Source: M55B174 sp964618065 | GTDB taxonomy: Bacteria; Patescibacteriota; Minisyncoccia; CAIUEV01; JAHKAQ01 | Direction: 5' to 3' | Length of the DNA stretch: 22,653 nucleotides | Assembly: GCA_964618065.1 (NCBI GenBank) | Contig: CAZTZK010000003.1 | Span: 1 to 22,653 of the forward strand | Made by a program: the position numbers and the translations under genes | Shown here: positions 6,759 through 13,898 of the stretch, piece after piece | Layout: each line of letters opens with the position of its first letter | Numbering within the stretch: the stretch's first letter is position 1 | Notes under the pieces: model-generated | Seen by the model: only the letters and a program-made list of their open reading frames with translations | Databases searched by the model: none | What the model was told of the DNA's origin: nothing

Positions 6759-6893
6759 TTAAATTGTTATTGTGGTTAAAAAATAAATCTAGTTTTTCTT
6801 AATCCATCTACGAGTTTTTGTTACTAGCGATTCCTCCTTATTGCTAGTTTATGGACTAAGTATAGATTATTCTATGGCTCGTAGGTGGTTTTA
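6759..6893 (+). ncRNA. Candidate structured small RNA with an anti-Shine-Dalgarno loop
   Basis: Begins about 7 bases after the promoter at 6724-6752. The closing stem is CCATCTACGAG (6804-6814) with CTCGTAGGTGG (6878-6888), 11 pairs. Inside are two hairpins: ACTAGCGAT/ATTGCTAGT (6823-6831 / 6840-6848) with loop TCCTCCTT, and TATAGA/TCTATG (6861-6866 / 6871-6876) with loop TTAT. Each stem contains one G-U wobble in the plus-strand RNA that would be an A-C mismatch on the other strand, which favours the plus orientation. A short TTTT follows the closing stem and may end the RNA. The loop is complementary to AAGGAGGA. The 3' end lies antisense to the last codons of pth. No known RNA family is recognised. 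Confidence 0.45.
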
Positions 6894-7486
6894 GAAACAC
6901 TAGGTTTAGAATTATAAAGGGATTGGCAGGGGCCAATTCCTTTTTTAATTAGACATTCTATAATTTCCGGCGTTTTTTGGATTGCTTTACCAATAGCCCC
7001 ATTTTTTTTAAAAGTAGATAGGACAAAAGATTCAGAAGGAGATTCATTGTGGGGAGGTCTAATTCCTATTTTTATTCTTATAAAATCGGTAGAGTGAAAA
7101 TTATTAAAAATATTTTCAATACCTTTATGCCCTCCTGCTCCTCTATCTTTAATTATTTTTATTTGACCCTCTTTAAGATCCGAATCATCACAAATTAAGA
7201 TTGCTTTCTTTATAAATTCTTCTTGAGAGATATTTTTATAGCTTAAAAATTTTTTTAGAGCCTCTCCGCTTTTATTCATTCTGTTCAAAGGTTTTAAAGC
7301 AAGAGTGTTTGATTTTCCAATTTCGAAAAGAAAATAAGCAACTCCTTTCTCTTTTTTTTCGGTAATTATTTTCTGGAAAGTTTGTGAAATTTTTTCAAGA
7401 GCGAGGAATCCTACATTATGCCTTGTTCCGGCATATTTATCGCCGGGGTTTCCTAAACCGACAATAATTAAATCTTGGCTGTCCAT
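6872..7486 (-). CDS. pth: Peptidyl-tRNA hydrolase
   Basis: 204 residues. Pth motifs run in order: IVGLGNPGDKYAGTRHNVGF with N13 and the catalytic H23, ALKPLNRMNKSG, ICDDSDLKEGQIKI with the conserved Asp, RGAGGHKGIENI and FIRIKIGIRPP. It cleaves peptidyl-tRNAs that fall off the ribosome, recycling tRNA. In the GGHxG motif a Lys replaces the Asn found in the E. coli enzyme. The start is ATG without an SD. It follows the LCP gene with 21 bases between, so it is likely co-transcribed from the promoter at 9032-9061. Its final codons lie inside the 3' arm of the candidate RNA on the other strand. Confidence 0.96.
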   Translation of the reverse strand: MDSQDLIIVGLGNPGDKYAGTRHNVGFLALEKISQTFQKIITEKKEKGVAYFLFEIGKSNTLALKPLNRMNKSGEALKKFLSYKNISQEEFIKKAILICDDSDLKEGQIKIIKDRGAGGHKGIENIFNNFHSTDFIRIKIGIRPPHNESPSESFVLSTFKKNGAIGKAIQKTPEIIECLIKKGIGPCQSLYNSKPSVSKTTYEP

Positions 7487-7507
7487 AATTTTAGCTAATT
7501 TAATAAT

Positions 7508-8995
7508 TTAATATTCTTCTTGTTCAAAAGCTTCTTTAGGCAGAACAACATCTTCTTTCTCAAAAATTTCGCGAGCCTCATCTCCTAAAATTATTACTAA
7601 ATCAAAATTTTCAGCTTCTGGGTATTTTTCTAATTTTACTTGAGCATCTAGAATTTTTGAGAGAGCATTCAAGGAATAAGGTTTCAACCCCTCACTGTTA
7701 TCATAGATTAAAGTTTCTGGTAGTGTTTCGCTAATTTGTTCTCCGGCGGTTATTTTTTTGTACCCTGCTTCTGTAAGTGTTTTTCTTACTGAAAAGAGTA
7801 AAGAATAATTTCCAGAACCATTATTGATTAGAATACTGGGTTTCTCTGCTTGTTGTTCCTCCCAGCTTTTCCTTAGCTTATCTAAGCTAAAAATATTTTC
7901 TGCTATTTCCTTAATTTGAGAATAATCACCGGCTGTTGGTTTCAGAAAATAAGCTCTGCTTCTCCCAATCCAGGAAGAGGAACTTACCAAAATGGGATTT
8001 TCTCCCCGATTATCTAAAACTTTATTAATTATATTATGGACATTTATATTTTTAGCTAAAGCTAAAAAAGATCCGTATTCCGAAAATTTTATATCGGTTT
8101 TTACATTTTCGGAAATAATGTTCAAAATAGCATTTAATTTAGATAATAAAGAAATATTGTTCAAGGAGAAAAATTTTTCTTTTATTGCCCCTAAAACTTG
8201 TTGTTGTCTAAAAGCTCTTCCAAAATCTCCTCCGGGATTATGACGAGTCCTTACATACTTTAAAGCGGTTTCCCCATTTAAGCTTTGCCAGCCTTCATCA
8301 ATATGAAATAGTTGGTAGCTATAATTAGGACCCGGATAACGATGATCTGTTAACTCTTTAGTAACATTTATTCTTATTCCTCCTATTTCATTTACAAGTT
8401 CTGTGAAGCCTTTGAAATCAAGCATAATAAAGTAATCAACTGATTGTCCGGTTATTTCTTTCACTGCTTCTTTAATAAATTGAATTCCTTTTTCTTCTCC
8501 ACCCTTTTTTAAGCCATAATGATAAATGGCGTTAAGTTTGGTAAATTGTTTTGATTCCGGAATTGGCGCATAAAGATCACGAGGTAAAGAAAGCATTGCT
8601 GCTTTATTAGTTTGGGGATCAAAACTTGTTAAAATTATTGTATCAGTGAGAGCTGAACCGGGATAATCTTCGCTGGCCTTTCCTAAAAGCAGAATGTTGA
8701 CTCTGCCTTCCTCCCCCTTATCTAAATGAAGCTTTTCCCAACCCGCAAGTTGTTTAGCCTGGGAAACAATCTCTTGAGCTTTAGATTTTGCATCAAAAGA
8801 ATCCTGTTTTTTTTCTTCAAAATTTTGTTCTTCAGTACTTTTTTCTGTTTGATTGCTTGATATTGCTCTGGAGACATTATAAGTTTTAACAACTAAAAAA
8901 CTGGCAAATCCTAAAGCAAATAAAGGAAAAGCAACAATTAAAATTATCAGCACCATCCTTATCGTAAAAATGGCAAGTTTCCTTTTTAGTGACAT
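7508..8995 (-). CDS. LCP (LytR-CpsA-Psr) family cell-envelope glycopolymer transferase
   Basis: 495 residues. One N-terminal membrane helix (about 12-37) is followed by a polar linker (45-90). The LCP catalytic domain (about 97-270) has ALTDTIILTSFD, LSLPRDLYAPI with the conserved Arg, TKLNAIYHYG and the terminal YVRTRHNPGGDFGRAFRQQQ. A C-terminal domain (about 392-480, SILINNGSGNYS ... DLVIILGDEA) matches the LytR C-terminal module. LCP enzymes transfer undecaprenyl-linked glycopolymers to peptidoglycan, or proteins, outside the membrane. It is first in an LCP-pth unit and divergent from lepB with a shared promoter core. The ATG start directly precedes the membrane helix; there is no SD. Confidence 0.93.
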   Translation of the reverse strand: MSLKRKLAIFTIRMVLIILIVAFPLFALGFASFLVVKTYNVSRAISSNQTEKSTEEQNFEEKKQDSFDAKSKAQEIVSQAKQLAGWEKLHLDKGEEGRVNILLLGKASEDYPGSALTDTIILTSFDPQTNKAAMLSLPRDLYAPIPESKQFTKLNAIYHYGLKKGGEEKGIQFIKEAVKEITGQSVDYFIMLDFKGFTELVNEIGGIRINVTKELTDHRYPGPNYSYQLFHIDEGWQSLNGETALKYVRTRHNPGGDFGRAFRQQQVLGAIKEKFFSLNNISLLSKLNAILNIISENVKTDIKFSEYGSFLALAKNINVHNIINKVLDNRGENPILVSSSSWIGRSRAYFLKPTAGDYSQIKEIAENIFSLDKLRKSWEEQQAEKPSILINNGSGNYSLLFSVRKTLTEAGYKKITAGEQISETLPETLIYDNSEGLKPYSLNALSKILDAQVKLEKYPEAENFDLVIILGDEAREIFEKEDVVLPKEAFEQEEY

Positions 8996-9010
8996 TTATT
9001 AAAACTCTAT

Positions 9011-9039
9011 TTGATATTTAACACTAATTTGATTATAAT
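9011..9039 (+). promoter_or_regulatory. lepB-hisS promoter (plus half of a bidirectional promoter)
   Basis: TTGATA (9011-9016), 17-bp spacer, perfect TATAAT (9034-9039). The -10 overlaps the opposite-strand -10 in ATTATAAT (9032-9039). The predicted start near 9046 leaves a leader of about 135 bases before lepB. Confidence 0.72.
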
Positions 9040-9061
9040 ACAAAAGTGAAAGAGAAACCAA
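9032..9061 (-). promoter_or_regulatory. LCP-pth promoter (minus half of a bidirectional promoter)
   Basis: On the minus strand: TTGGTT (9061-9056), 18-bp spacer, TATAAT (9037-9032). It shares four bases of its -10 with the plus-strand promoter. The predicted start near 9025 leaves about 30 bases of leader. Confidence 0.65.
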
Positions 9062-9181
9062 ATTATTATTCGCAACTCGAAACTAATTATCAATATTAAT
9101 TAGGAATTTGTTTTTTTTATTTAAAACTTCTAACCAAAATTTTTTTAAATTTTCCCAATTTTTATTTTTTATTCCTTATAG

Positions 9182-9778
9182 ATGGAGCAAAATTTAGGAG
9201 AGGGCCCTTATTTCAAAAATTCAAAACCTCAAAAATCCTCTAATTTTTTAAGTTTTATTAGGGAATTTTTTGGTATTATCCTAATGAGCCTAGTCATTGT
9301 AATCCCGATAAGATATTATCTTGTTCAACCTTTTGTAGTAAAAGGATCCAGTATGGAACCAAATTTTTCCAGCGGAGAATATTTAATTGTAAGTGAAATT
9401 GAATATCGGCTTGGAGATCCAGAGAGAGGAGACGTGATTATTTTTAAATACCCTAAAGATCCTAGCGAATATTATATAAAAAGAATTGTTGGCTTACCGG
9501 GGGAAAAAGTAAAAATTCAGGGGGGAAAAATTACTATATTTAATGCCCAGCATCCAAATGGAATGATTTTAGAAGAAGAAGAATATTTGCCCGGTGGTAG
9601 AATTACCAGGGGAAATACTGAAGAAAACCTTAAGGAAGACGAGTATTTCGTTCTCGGAGATAATAGAGGAGCAAGTTCTGATTCAAGAAACTGGGGGACA
9701 TTATCAGAAAAATTAATTATAGGGAGAGCTTGGATAAGAGTCTATCCTTTTAACGAATTTACTGTTTTTAGCGATTAA
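9182..9778 (+). CDS. lepB: Signal peptidase I
   Basis: 198 residues. One N-terminal membrane anchor (about 29-48) precedes the catalytic domain. Box B is KGSSMEPNF with nucleophile S57. Box C/D is YYIKRIVGLPGE with general base K100. Box E is YFVLGDNRGASSDSRNWG. It cleaves signal peptides from exported proteins on the outer membrane face, such as the protein at 483-1547. Size and single anchor match the Gram-positive and CPR type. The ATG is the first codon in frame after an AT-rich leader with no SD. hisS follows after 40 bases and probably shares the promoter. Confidence 0.96.
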   Translation: MEQNLGEGPYFKNSKPQKSSNFLSFIREFFGIILMSLVIVIPIRYYLVQPFVVKGSSMEPNFSSGEYLIVSEIEYRLGDPERGDVIIFKYPKDPSEYYIKRIVGLPGEKVKIQGGKITIFNAQHPNGMILEEEEYLPGGRITRGNTEENLKEDEYFVLGDNRGASSDSRNWGTLSEKLIIGRAWIRVYPFNEFTVFSD

Positions 9779-9818
9779 GGATTAAAACGTTTAAAAAATA
9801 ATTGGTAAATTTTAAATT

Positions 9819-11126
9819 ATGACAAGAAGAAAAAAAGGAGTTAAGGAGAAAATAGCTTCTTTGAAAGGAATGCATGATATTTTGCCTCAGGAACAGGTTT
9901 ATTGGGAAAAAATTAGAGAAAGTATCAGTAAAATGGCTGATAATTTTGGTTATCAGAGGATAGATACTCCGATATTGGAAAAGGCTAATCTTTTTGAACG
10001 TTCTATTGGTGAAAGTACGGATATTATAGAAAAAGAAATGTATGTTTTTTACACTAAAGGGAAAGACCGAGTAGTTCTTCGCCCCGAATTTACTGCTTCT
10101 ATCGCCAGAGCTTATATGGAAAAAGGTTTCTCTCGCCAACCTAAGCCGGTTAAACTTTATTCAATAGGTCCTGTCTTTCGTTATGATAATCCGCAAGCAG
10201 GTCGTTATAGAGAACACCATCAAATTGATTTTGAAGTTTTTGGGAGAAAGGATCCACTCTTAGATGCTCAAATGATTTTATTGGCTGACACTATTCTAAA
10301 AAGACTGGGAGTCAAAAATTATCATTTAGCAGTTAATAGCATTGGTTGCCCTAATTGCAGAAAAGCTTACTTAAAAGTTTTATCTAGCTATCTTAAACAA
10401 TACCGAACAAAGCTCTGTTCCGATTGCAAAAGAAGATTGGCTAAAAATCCTTTAAGAGTTTTAGACTGCAAGCAAGAAAAATGCCAGCCCTATATTGAAG
10501 GAGCCCCCCAGATCATTAATTTTCTTTGTGAAAAATGTCATGATCATTTTAAAGCAATGTTGGAATATTTAGACGAGTTAGAACTTCAATATGTCATAGA
10601 TCCTTCCTTGGTTAGGGGCCTTGATTATTATAACCGAACTGTTTTTGAATTTGTTTCCGATTCAGATACGGATGATGAAAAAATAGGTTTTAGTTTAGCC
10701 GGAGGTGGACGCTATGATGGCTTGATAAAACAACTTGGAGGAGAGAGAACTCCTGCCGTAGGTTTTGGAATTGGGATTGAAAGGCTGATAATAGAATTAA
10801 AAAAGAATCACCCCCTTGAGAAAAAGGTAAATAAAAATCTTGTTTTTTTAATTCAGCTTGGAGAAATGGGTAAAAAGAAAAGTTTAAGAATCTTAAAAGA
10901 ATTTCAAAGACTGGGAATGCCAGTAGCTGAATCTTTTGGAAAAGGGAGTATTAAATCCCAACTTAAAATTGCTAACAAGATAGGAGCAAAACTGGCGTTA
11001 ATTATTGGTCAAAAAGAAGCGCTAGATAATACAGTGATCGTTCGTAATATGGAAGTAGGCTCCCAGAAGATAATTTCCGGAGATAAAATTATAGAAAAAT
11101 TGAAAAAAATGCTAAAGAAAAAATAA
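9819..11126 (+). CDS. hisS: Histidyl-tRNA synthetase
   Basis: 435 residues. Class II motifs: motif 1 around RIDTPILEKANLFERSIGE (47-65), motif 2 PVFRYDNPQAGRYREHHQID (118-137), the histidine-binding LVRGLDYYNRTVFEF (264-278), motif 3 GFGIGIERL (315-323) and a C-terminal anticodon-binding domain. It charges tRNA-His. The insertion domain carries eight Cys in CxxC-like pairs (C177/C180, C200/C203, C217/C222, C237/C240), a pattern found in one branch of bacterial HisRS and possibly metal-binding. The start gives the usual short lead-in to LKGMHDILP; there is no SD. It follows lepB in the same direction. Confidence 0.97.
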   Translation: MTRRKKGVKEKIASLKGMHDILPQEQVYWEKIRESISKMADNFGYQRIDTPILEKANLFERSIGESTDIIEKEMYVFYTKGKDRVVLRPEFTASIARAYMEKGFSRQPKPVKLYSIGPVFRYDNPQAGRYREHHQIDFEVFGRKDPLLDAQMILLADTILKRLGVKNYHLAVNSIGCPNCRKAYLKVLSSYLKQYRTKLCSDCKRRLAKNPLRVLDCKQEKCQPYIEGAPQIINFLCEKCHDHFKAMLEYLDELELQYVIDPSLVRGLDYYNRTVFEFVSDSDTDDEKIGFSLAGGGRYDGLIKQLGGERTPAVGFGIGIERLIIELKKNHPLEKKVNKNLVFLIQLGEMGKKKSLRILKEFQRLGMPVAESFGKGSIKSQLKIANKIGAKLALIIGQKEALDNTVIVRNMEVGSQKIISGDKIIEKLKKMLKKK

Positions 11127-11171
11127 CCCTGTTCTTCTTGTTCTATTTTTAAGTTTGTGTTATTAATTAAT

Positions 11172-11180
11172 TGTTATAGT
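11172..11180 (+). promoter_or_regulatory. Candidate extended -10 promoter for rpsU
   Basis: TGTTATAGT is an extended -10 (TG, one base, TATAGT at 11175-11180). No good -35 is found at 17 bp. The start near 11187 would give a leader of about 70 bases that includes the SD hairpin. Confidence 0.4.
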
Positions 11181-11219
11181 GTGTTTTAATTCAAATATTT
11201 TTTAGAAAGAAAGAATGTT

Positions 11220-11251
11220 TTTTCCTTTTTTATCACGAAAAGAGAGGAGGG
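11220..11251 (+). promoter_or_regulatory. Strong Shine-Dalgarno of rpsU within a possible masking hairpin
   Basis: AGAGAGGAGGG (11241-11251) is a strong SD ending 6 bases before the ATG at 11258. The pyrimidine tract TTTTCCTTTTTT (11220-11231) can pair with AAGAGAGGAGGG (11240-11251) around an 8-base loop. That makes about 12 pairs, 2 G-C, 5 A-U and 5 G-U, so the fold is only moderately stable. It would hide the SD. Confidence 0.5.
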
Positions 11252-11257
11252 TTTTTT

Positions 11258-11518
11258 ATGGTTGAAGTTAGAAATAAAGGCAATGAACCACTAGAAGGCA
11301 TGCTAAGACGTTTTAGCAAGCGTTGGCAACAAAGTGGTATTGGTCGTAGAGAGAGAAAAAAAAGATATTATCAGAAAGTTGAGACAAAGAGAGAGAGGAG
11401 ATTAAGAGCAATTTATCGTTTGGAAGTTCAGAAGGAGAAAGAGAAGCTTAGAAAGCTTGGGAAATTAGAAGAAGAGCGCAATAGATTCATGACCGGAAAG
11501 ATAGGCAAACCTAAATAA
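11258..11518 (+). CDS. rpsU: Ribosomal protein bS21
   Basis: 86 residues. The N-terminal two thirds match S21: VEVRNKGNEPLEGMLRRF, KRWQQSGIGRRERKKRYYQK and ETKRERRLRAIYRLE. The C-terminal extension (VQKEKEKLRKLGKLEEER, then a short tail) makes it longer than the roughly 70-residue E. coli protein. S21 sits on the 30S platform next to the 3' end of 16S rRNA, near the anti-SD. It has a strong SD, unlike its neighbours. The stop codon overlaps AAGGAGG (11517-11523). It is followed by yqeY and ybeY and may be co-transcribed with them. Confidence 0.93.
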   Translation: MVEVRNKGNEPLEGMLRRFSKRWQQSGIGRRERKKRYYQKVETKRERRLRAIYRLEVQKEKEKLRKLGKLEEERNRFMTGKIGKPK

Positions 11519-11523
11519 GGAGG
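11517..11523 (+). promoter_or_regulatory. AAGGAGG motif over the rpsU stop codon, misplaced for yqeY
   Basis: A perfect SD core, but the next ATG (11550) begins 26 bases after it ends, too far for ordinary use. It may act as a ribosome stand-by or re-initiation site for yqeY, or as a second regulatory site for rpsU. Confidence 0.4.
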
Positions 11524-11549
11524 TTGATTAGTTATATTTTTTATTTTGC

Positions 11550-11996
11550 ATGAAAAATTTATTTGATGAAATAAATCAAAATTTTTTAAAAAAGTTTAAA
11601 GAAAAAGATCAAATAGCGATTGATACTTTAAGAATGATTAAGTCTTCTATTAAGAATAAAGAAATAGAATCAGGTAAGAGTTTGAAAAACGAAGATATTA
11701 TAAAAATACTAAGAAGTGAAATAAAATCCAGGAATGAATCCGTTAGTAAATTTAAACAGGCTGGCAGAGATGATCTTTCTCAAAGGGAAGAAAAGGAGAT
11801 AGAATTAATAAAAAGTTTTTTACCAAAAGGCCTAGAGCCAGGAGAACTTAAAAAAAATGTGGAAGAAGCTATAAAGGAAAGTAAGGCTGAGTCAAAAGCT
11901 GACTTGGGGAAAGTGATGCCCTTAGCTATTAAAAATGTTGGGGGAAAAGCTTCCGGGGAAGAAATAAAAGATTTAGTTCTAAAATTGCTTAAATGA
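11550..11996 (+). CDS. yqeY: GatB/YqeY domain protein
   Basis: 148 residues, the full length of YqeY. Typical segments are DTLRMIKSSIKNKEIESGKS near the N-terminus, then EIKSRNESVSKFKQAGRDDL, a central ELIKSFLPKGL and the C-terminal DLGKVMPLAIKNVGGKASGE. The fold resembles the tRNA-binding tail of GatB. YqeY proteins are linked by homology to tRNA-dependent amidation, but their exact role is unsettled. The start is ATG. The stop overlaps the ATG of ybeY (ATGA, 11993-11996), so the two are translationally coupled. Confidence 0.94.
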   Translation: MKNLFDEINQNFLKKFKEKDQIAIDTLRMIKSSIKNKEIESGKSLKNEDIIKILRSEIKSRNESVSKFKQAGRDDLSQREEKEIELIKSFLPKGLEPGELKKNVEEAIKESKAESKADLGKVMPLAIKNVGGKASGEEIKDLVLKLLK

Positions 11997-12427
11997 TAAT
12001 TCCGAAAATTCAGGTCTTTTTTGATAATAAGGAAATAGAGGCAATATGCCCTTTAATAAAAATAGGAGAAATAGAAAAAGCTTTAATCCCTTTTATTGAA
12101 AGAAAAGAAGGACCTGATAAAATTAATCTTGTGCTTGTGAATAACGATTTTATTCAAAAGCTAAATTCTAAATTTAGAAATATCAATCAAGCAACAGATG
12201 TATTATCTTTTAATTATGGTAAGAATGAAAATCAAGGAGAAGTCTATGTGAGTGCACAGTATTTAAAAAATAATGTAAGTAAATTAAAAACCCCGTTATC
12301 TTTTTTAGTAAATCAAGCTATTGTTCATGGGATGCTCCATCTGTTTGGCTATGATCATCAGAATGAAAAGGAAGAAAAAATTATGAAGGTGGCAGAAAGA
12401 AAAATTCTGGAAAGATTGGGCGACTAG
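11993..12427 (+). CDS. ybeY: Endoribonuclease YbeY
   Basis: 144 residues. It has the family core: FRNINQATDVLSFNYG, GEVYVSAQYL and the metal-binding motif IVHGMLHLFGYDHQNEKEE with the three zinc-ligand His. YbeY is a metal-dependent RNase involved in 16S rRNA 3'-end maturation and ribosome quality control. It overlaps yqeY by 4 bases. Its final codons and TAG stop (12425-12427) lie inside tRNA-Ile, a 10-base overlap, so the gene ends LERLGD read from the tRNA acceptor stem. Processing of the tRNA would cut the mRNA at its own 3' end. Confidence 0.96.
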   Translation: MIIPKIQVFFDNKEIEAICPLIKIGEIEKALIPFIERKEGPDKINLVLVNNDFIQKLNSKFRNINQATDVLSFNYGKNENQGEVYVSAQYLKNNVSKLKTPLSFLVNQAIVHGMLHLFGYDHQNEKEEKIMKVAERKILERLGD

Positions 12428-12491
12428 CTCAGTTGGTTAGAGCGCGTCACTGATAATGACGAGGTCTTAGGTTCAATTCCTAAGTCGCCCA
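12418..12491 (+). tRNA. tRNA-Ile (anticodon GAT)
   Basis: Acceptor GGGCGAC pairs with GTCGCCC. The D stem is GCTC/GAGC. The anticodon stem is CGTCA/TGACG with loop CTGATAA, giving anticodon GAT. The T arm is TTAGG-TTCAATT-CCTAA. The discriminator is A (12491), and CCA is not encoded. The first 10 bases overlap the end of ybeY. ftsA begins 32 bases after the tRNA. Confidence 0.97.
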
Positions 12492-12523
12492 CTTTTAAGT
12501 TTCTAAAGCAATAAAAAATAAAA

Positions 12524-13777
12524 ATGCCCAAATTAAACAATGTTGCCGGAATTGACATAGGTACTTCTAAAATTAGAACGGTTATTGCCCAAAGGTTAGA
12601 TGATAAAGAAGAAGATATCCAGATTATAGGAGTGGGAGAGGCTAACTCAACAGGTTTGAGAAAAGGAATGGTGGTTGACATTGAGGAAACAGTTAGCTCA
12701 ATCAATGAATCTGTGGAACAGGCGGAAAGAATGGCGGGAGTTCCGATTGAGAAAGCTTTTGTCAGTATCGGCAATGGAGATATTACTTGTCAGTCAAGCA
12801 ATGGGGCTATTGCTACCGGTAAGCCGGATGGAGAAGTTACGGAAGGAGATATCGCCAGAGCAGTTAATGCCGCTCAGACTATTTCAATTCCTAACAATAA
12901 AGAGATTGTTCATGTAATTCCTCAAAATTTTTCTCTTGATAACCAAGATGAAATAAAAGATCCGGCCGGAATGAGCGGGACCAAATTAGAAGCTAATTGT
13001 TTAATCATTGAAAGTTCTTCTTCTTCTTTAAAAAATATTGAAAAATGTTTGTACCAAGCGGGGATTAATTTAGAAGAAATTGTATTTTCTCCTTTAGCTG
13101 CTCAATTAGCAACCTTGACTAAGAGACAGAAGGAATTAGGAGTGGTCTTAATAAATATAGGAGGAGGGACTACCAGTTTAGCGGTTTATGAAGAGAGAGA
13201 GCTTCTCCATGTAGGTGTAATTCCTATGGGAGGCAGTAATATTACTAATGACATTGCTATTGGCTTAAGAACTTCTATTGAAGTAGCAGAAGCGGTAAAA
13301 TTAAAATATGGTTCTTGTTTGCCTTCGGAAATAGGGAAGAAAGATCAAATTGATTTAAGTAAATTTGATAAAAATGAAGAAGGAGTCGTCTCTAGAAGAC
13401 ATATAGCTGAAATTATTGAAGCTCGGACGGAAGAAATTTTTGAATTAGTAAACAAAGAATTAAAATCAATAGATAGAGACGGAATGTTACCGGCGGGAGC
13501 TGTTATAGTTGGAGGATCTTCTAAAATTGTAGGTTGTGTTGATTTAGGAAAAGAAATTTTAAAACTTCCTACTCAAAATGGATTTCCTAATAAAGAGCTG
13601 GGAGGTATTGCCAATAAAGTTGATGAACCTGGATTTACTACTGCCCTGGGTCTTGTTTATTGGGGATTAGAGCATAAAGCCGAAGGAGGTTCTATTGGAG
13701 GGATAAAAGACACCTTATCAATCTTAACCTCTTCTTTTTCTAAGATTAAAAATTGGCTTAAGGAGTTTCTTACTTGA
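12524..13777 (+). CDS. ftsA: Cell division protein FtsA
   Basis: 417 residues, actin-like ATPase. The phosphate-1 motif is VAGIDIGTSKIRTVIAQR. The SHS2/1C region (about 80-165) includes AFVSIGNGDI. The phosphate-2 segment is VVLINIGGGTTSLAVYEE and the adenosine motif is AGAVIVGGSSKIVG. The C-terminal amphipathic helix FSKIKNWLKEFLT is the membrane-targeting sequence. FtsA tethers FtsZ filaments to the membrane and recruits later division proteins. The ATG lacks an SD. It is directly upstream of ftsZ, as in most bacteria, but with a 121-base gap that contains a separate ftsZ promoter. Confidence 0.97.
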   Translation: MPKLNNVAGIDIGTSKIRTVIAQRLDDKEEDIQIIGVGEANSTGLRKGMVVDIEETVSSINESVEQAERMAGVPIEKAFVSIGNGDITCQSSNGAIATGKPDGEVTEGDIARAVNAAQTISIPNNKEIVHVIPQNFSLDNQDEIKDPAGMSGTKLEANCLIIESSSSSLKNIEKCLYQAGINLEEIVFSPLAAQLATLTKRQKELGVVLINIGGGTTSLAVYEERELLHVGVIPMGGSNITNDIAIGLRTSIEVAEAVKLKYGSCLPSEIGKKDQIDLSKFDKNEEGVVSRRHIAEIIEARTEEIFELVNKELKSIDRDGMLPAGAVIVGGSSKIVGCVDLGKEILKLPTQNGFPNKELGGIANKVDEPGFTTALGLVYWGLEHKAEGGSIGGIKDTLSILTSSFSKIKNWLKEFLT

Positions 13778-13825
13778 TAATATATTCAGCTGGACTTAGA
13801 AAATTAATAATAGTATTATTTTTTA

Positions 13826-13854
13826 TTGACAGGGTTAAATTACTTTGTTAATCT
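13826..13854 (+). promoter_or_regulatory. ftsZ promoter
   Basis: Perfect TTGACA (13826-13831), 17-bp spacer, TAATCT (13849-13854). It allows ftsZ to be transcribed independently of ftsA, with a leader of about 40 bases and no SD. Just upstream, AATAATAGTATTATTTTTT (from 13806) is an A/T-only near-palindrome with a T-run that could weakly attenuate ftsA transcripts. Confidence 0.65.
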
Positions 13855-13898
13855 TCTAGGTTAATAAATTAATAAATAATTTTTAACTTTCAATTATA

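Noticed and set aside
6821..6834. 14-base match on the minus strand to a conserved 16S rRNA segment (GGAATCGCTAGTAA)
   Set aside because: The match does not extend on either side, and one such match is not improbable in a window of this size. The hairpin explains the sequence better.
11524..11553. Nine-codon TTG leader frame between rpsU and yqeY
   Set aside because: The SD directly touches the TTG with no spacer, so normal initiation is unlikely.
12424..12774. Minus-strand frame across tRNA-Ile and the start of ftsA
   Set aside because: It overlaps a certain tRNA and a certain gene, and part of it reads the complement of the tRNA.
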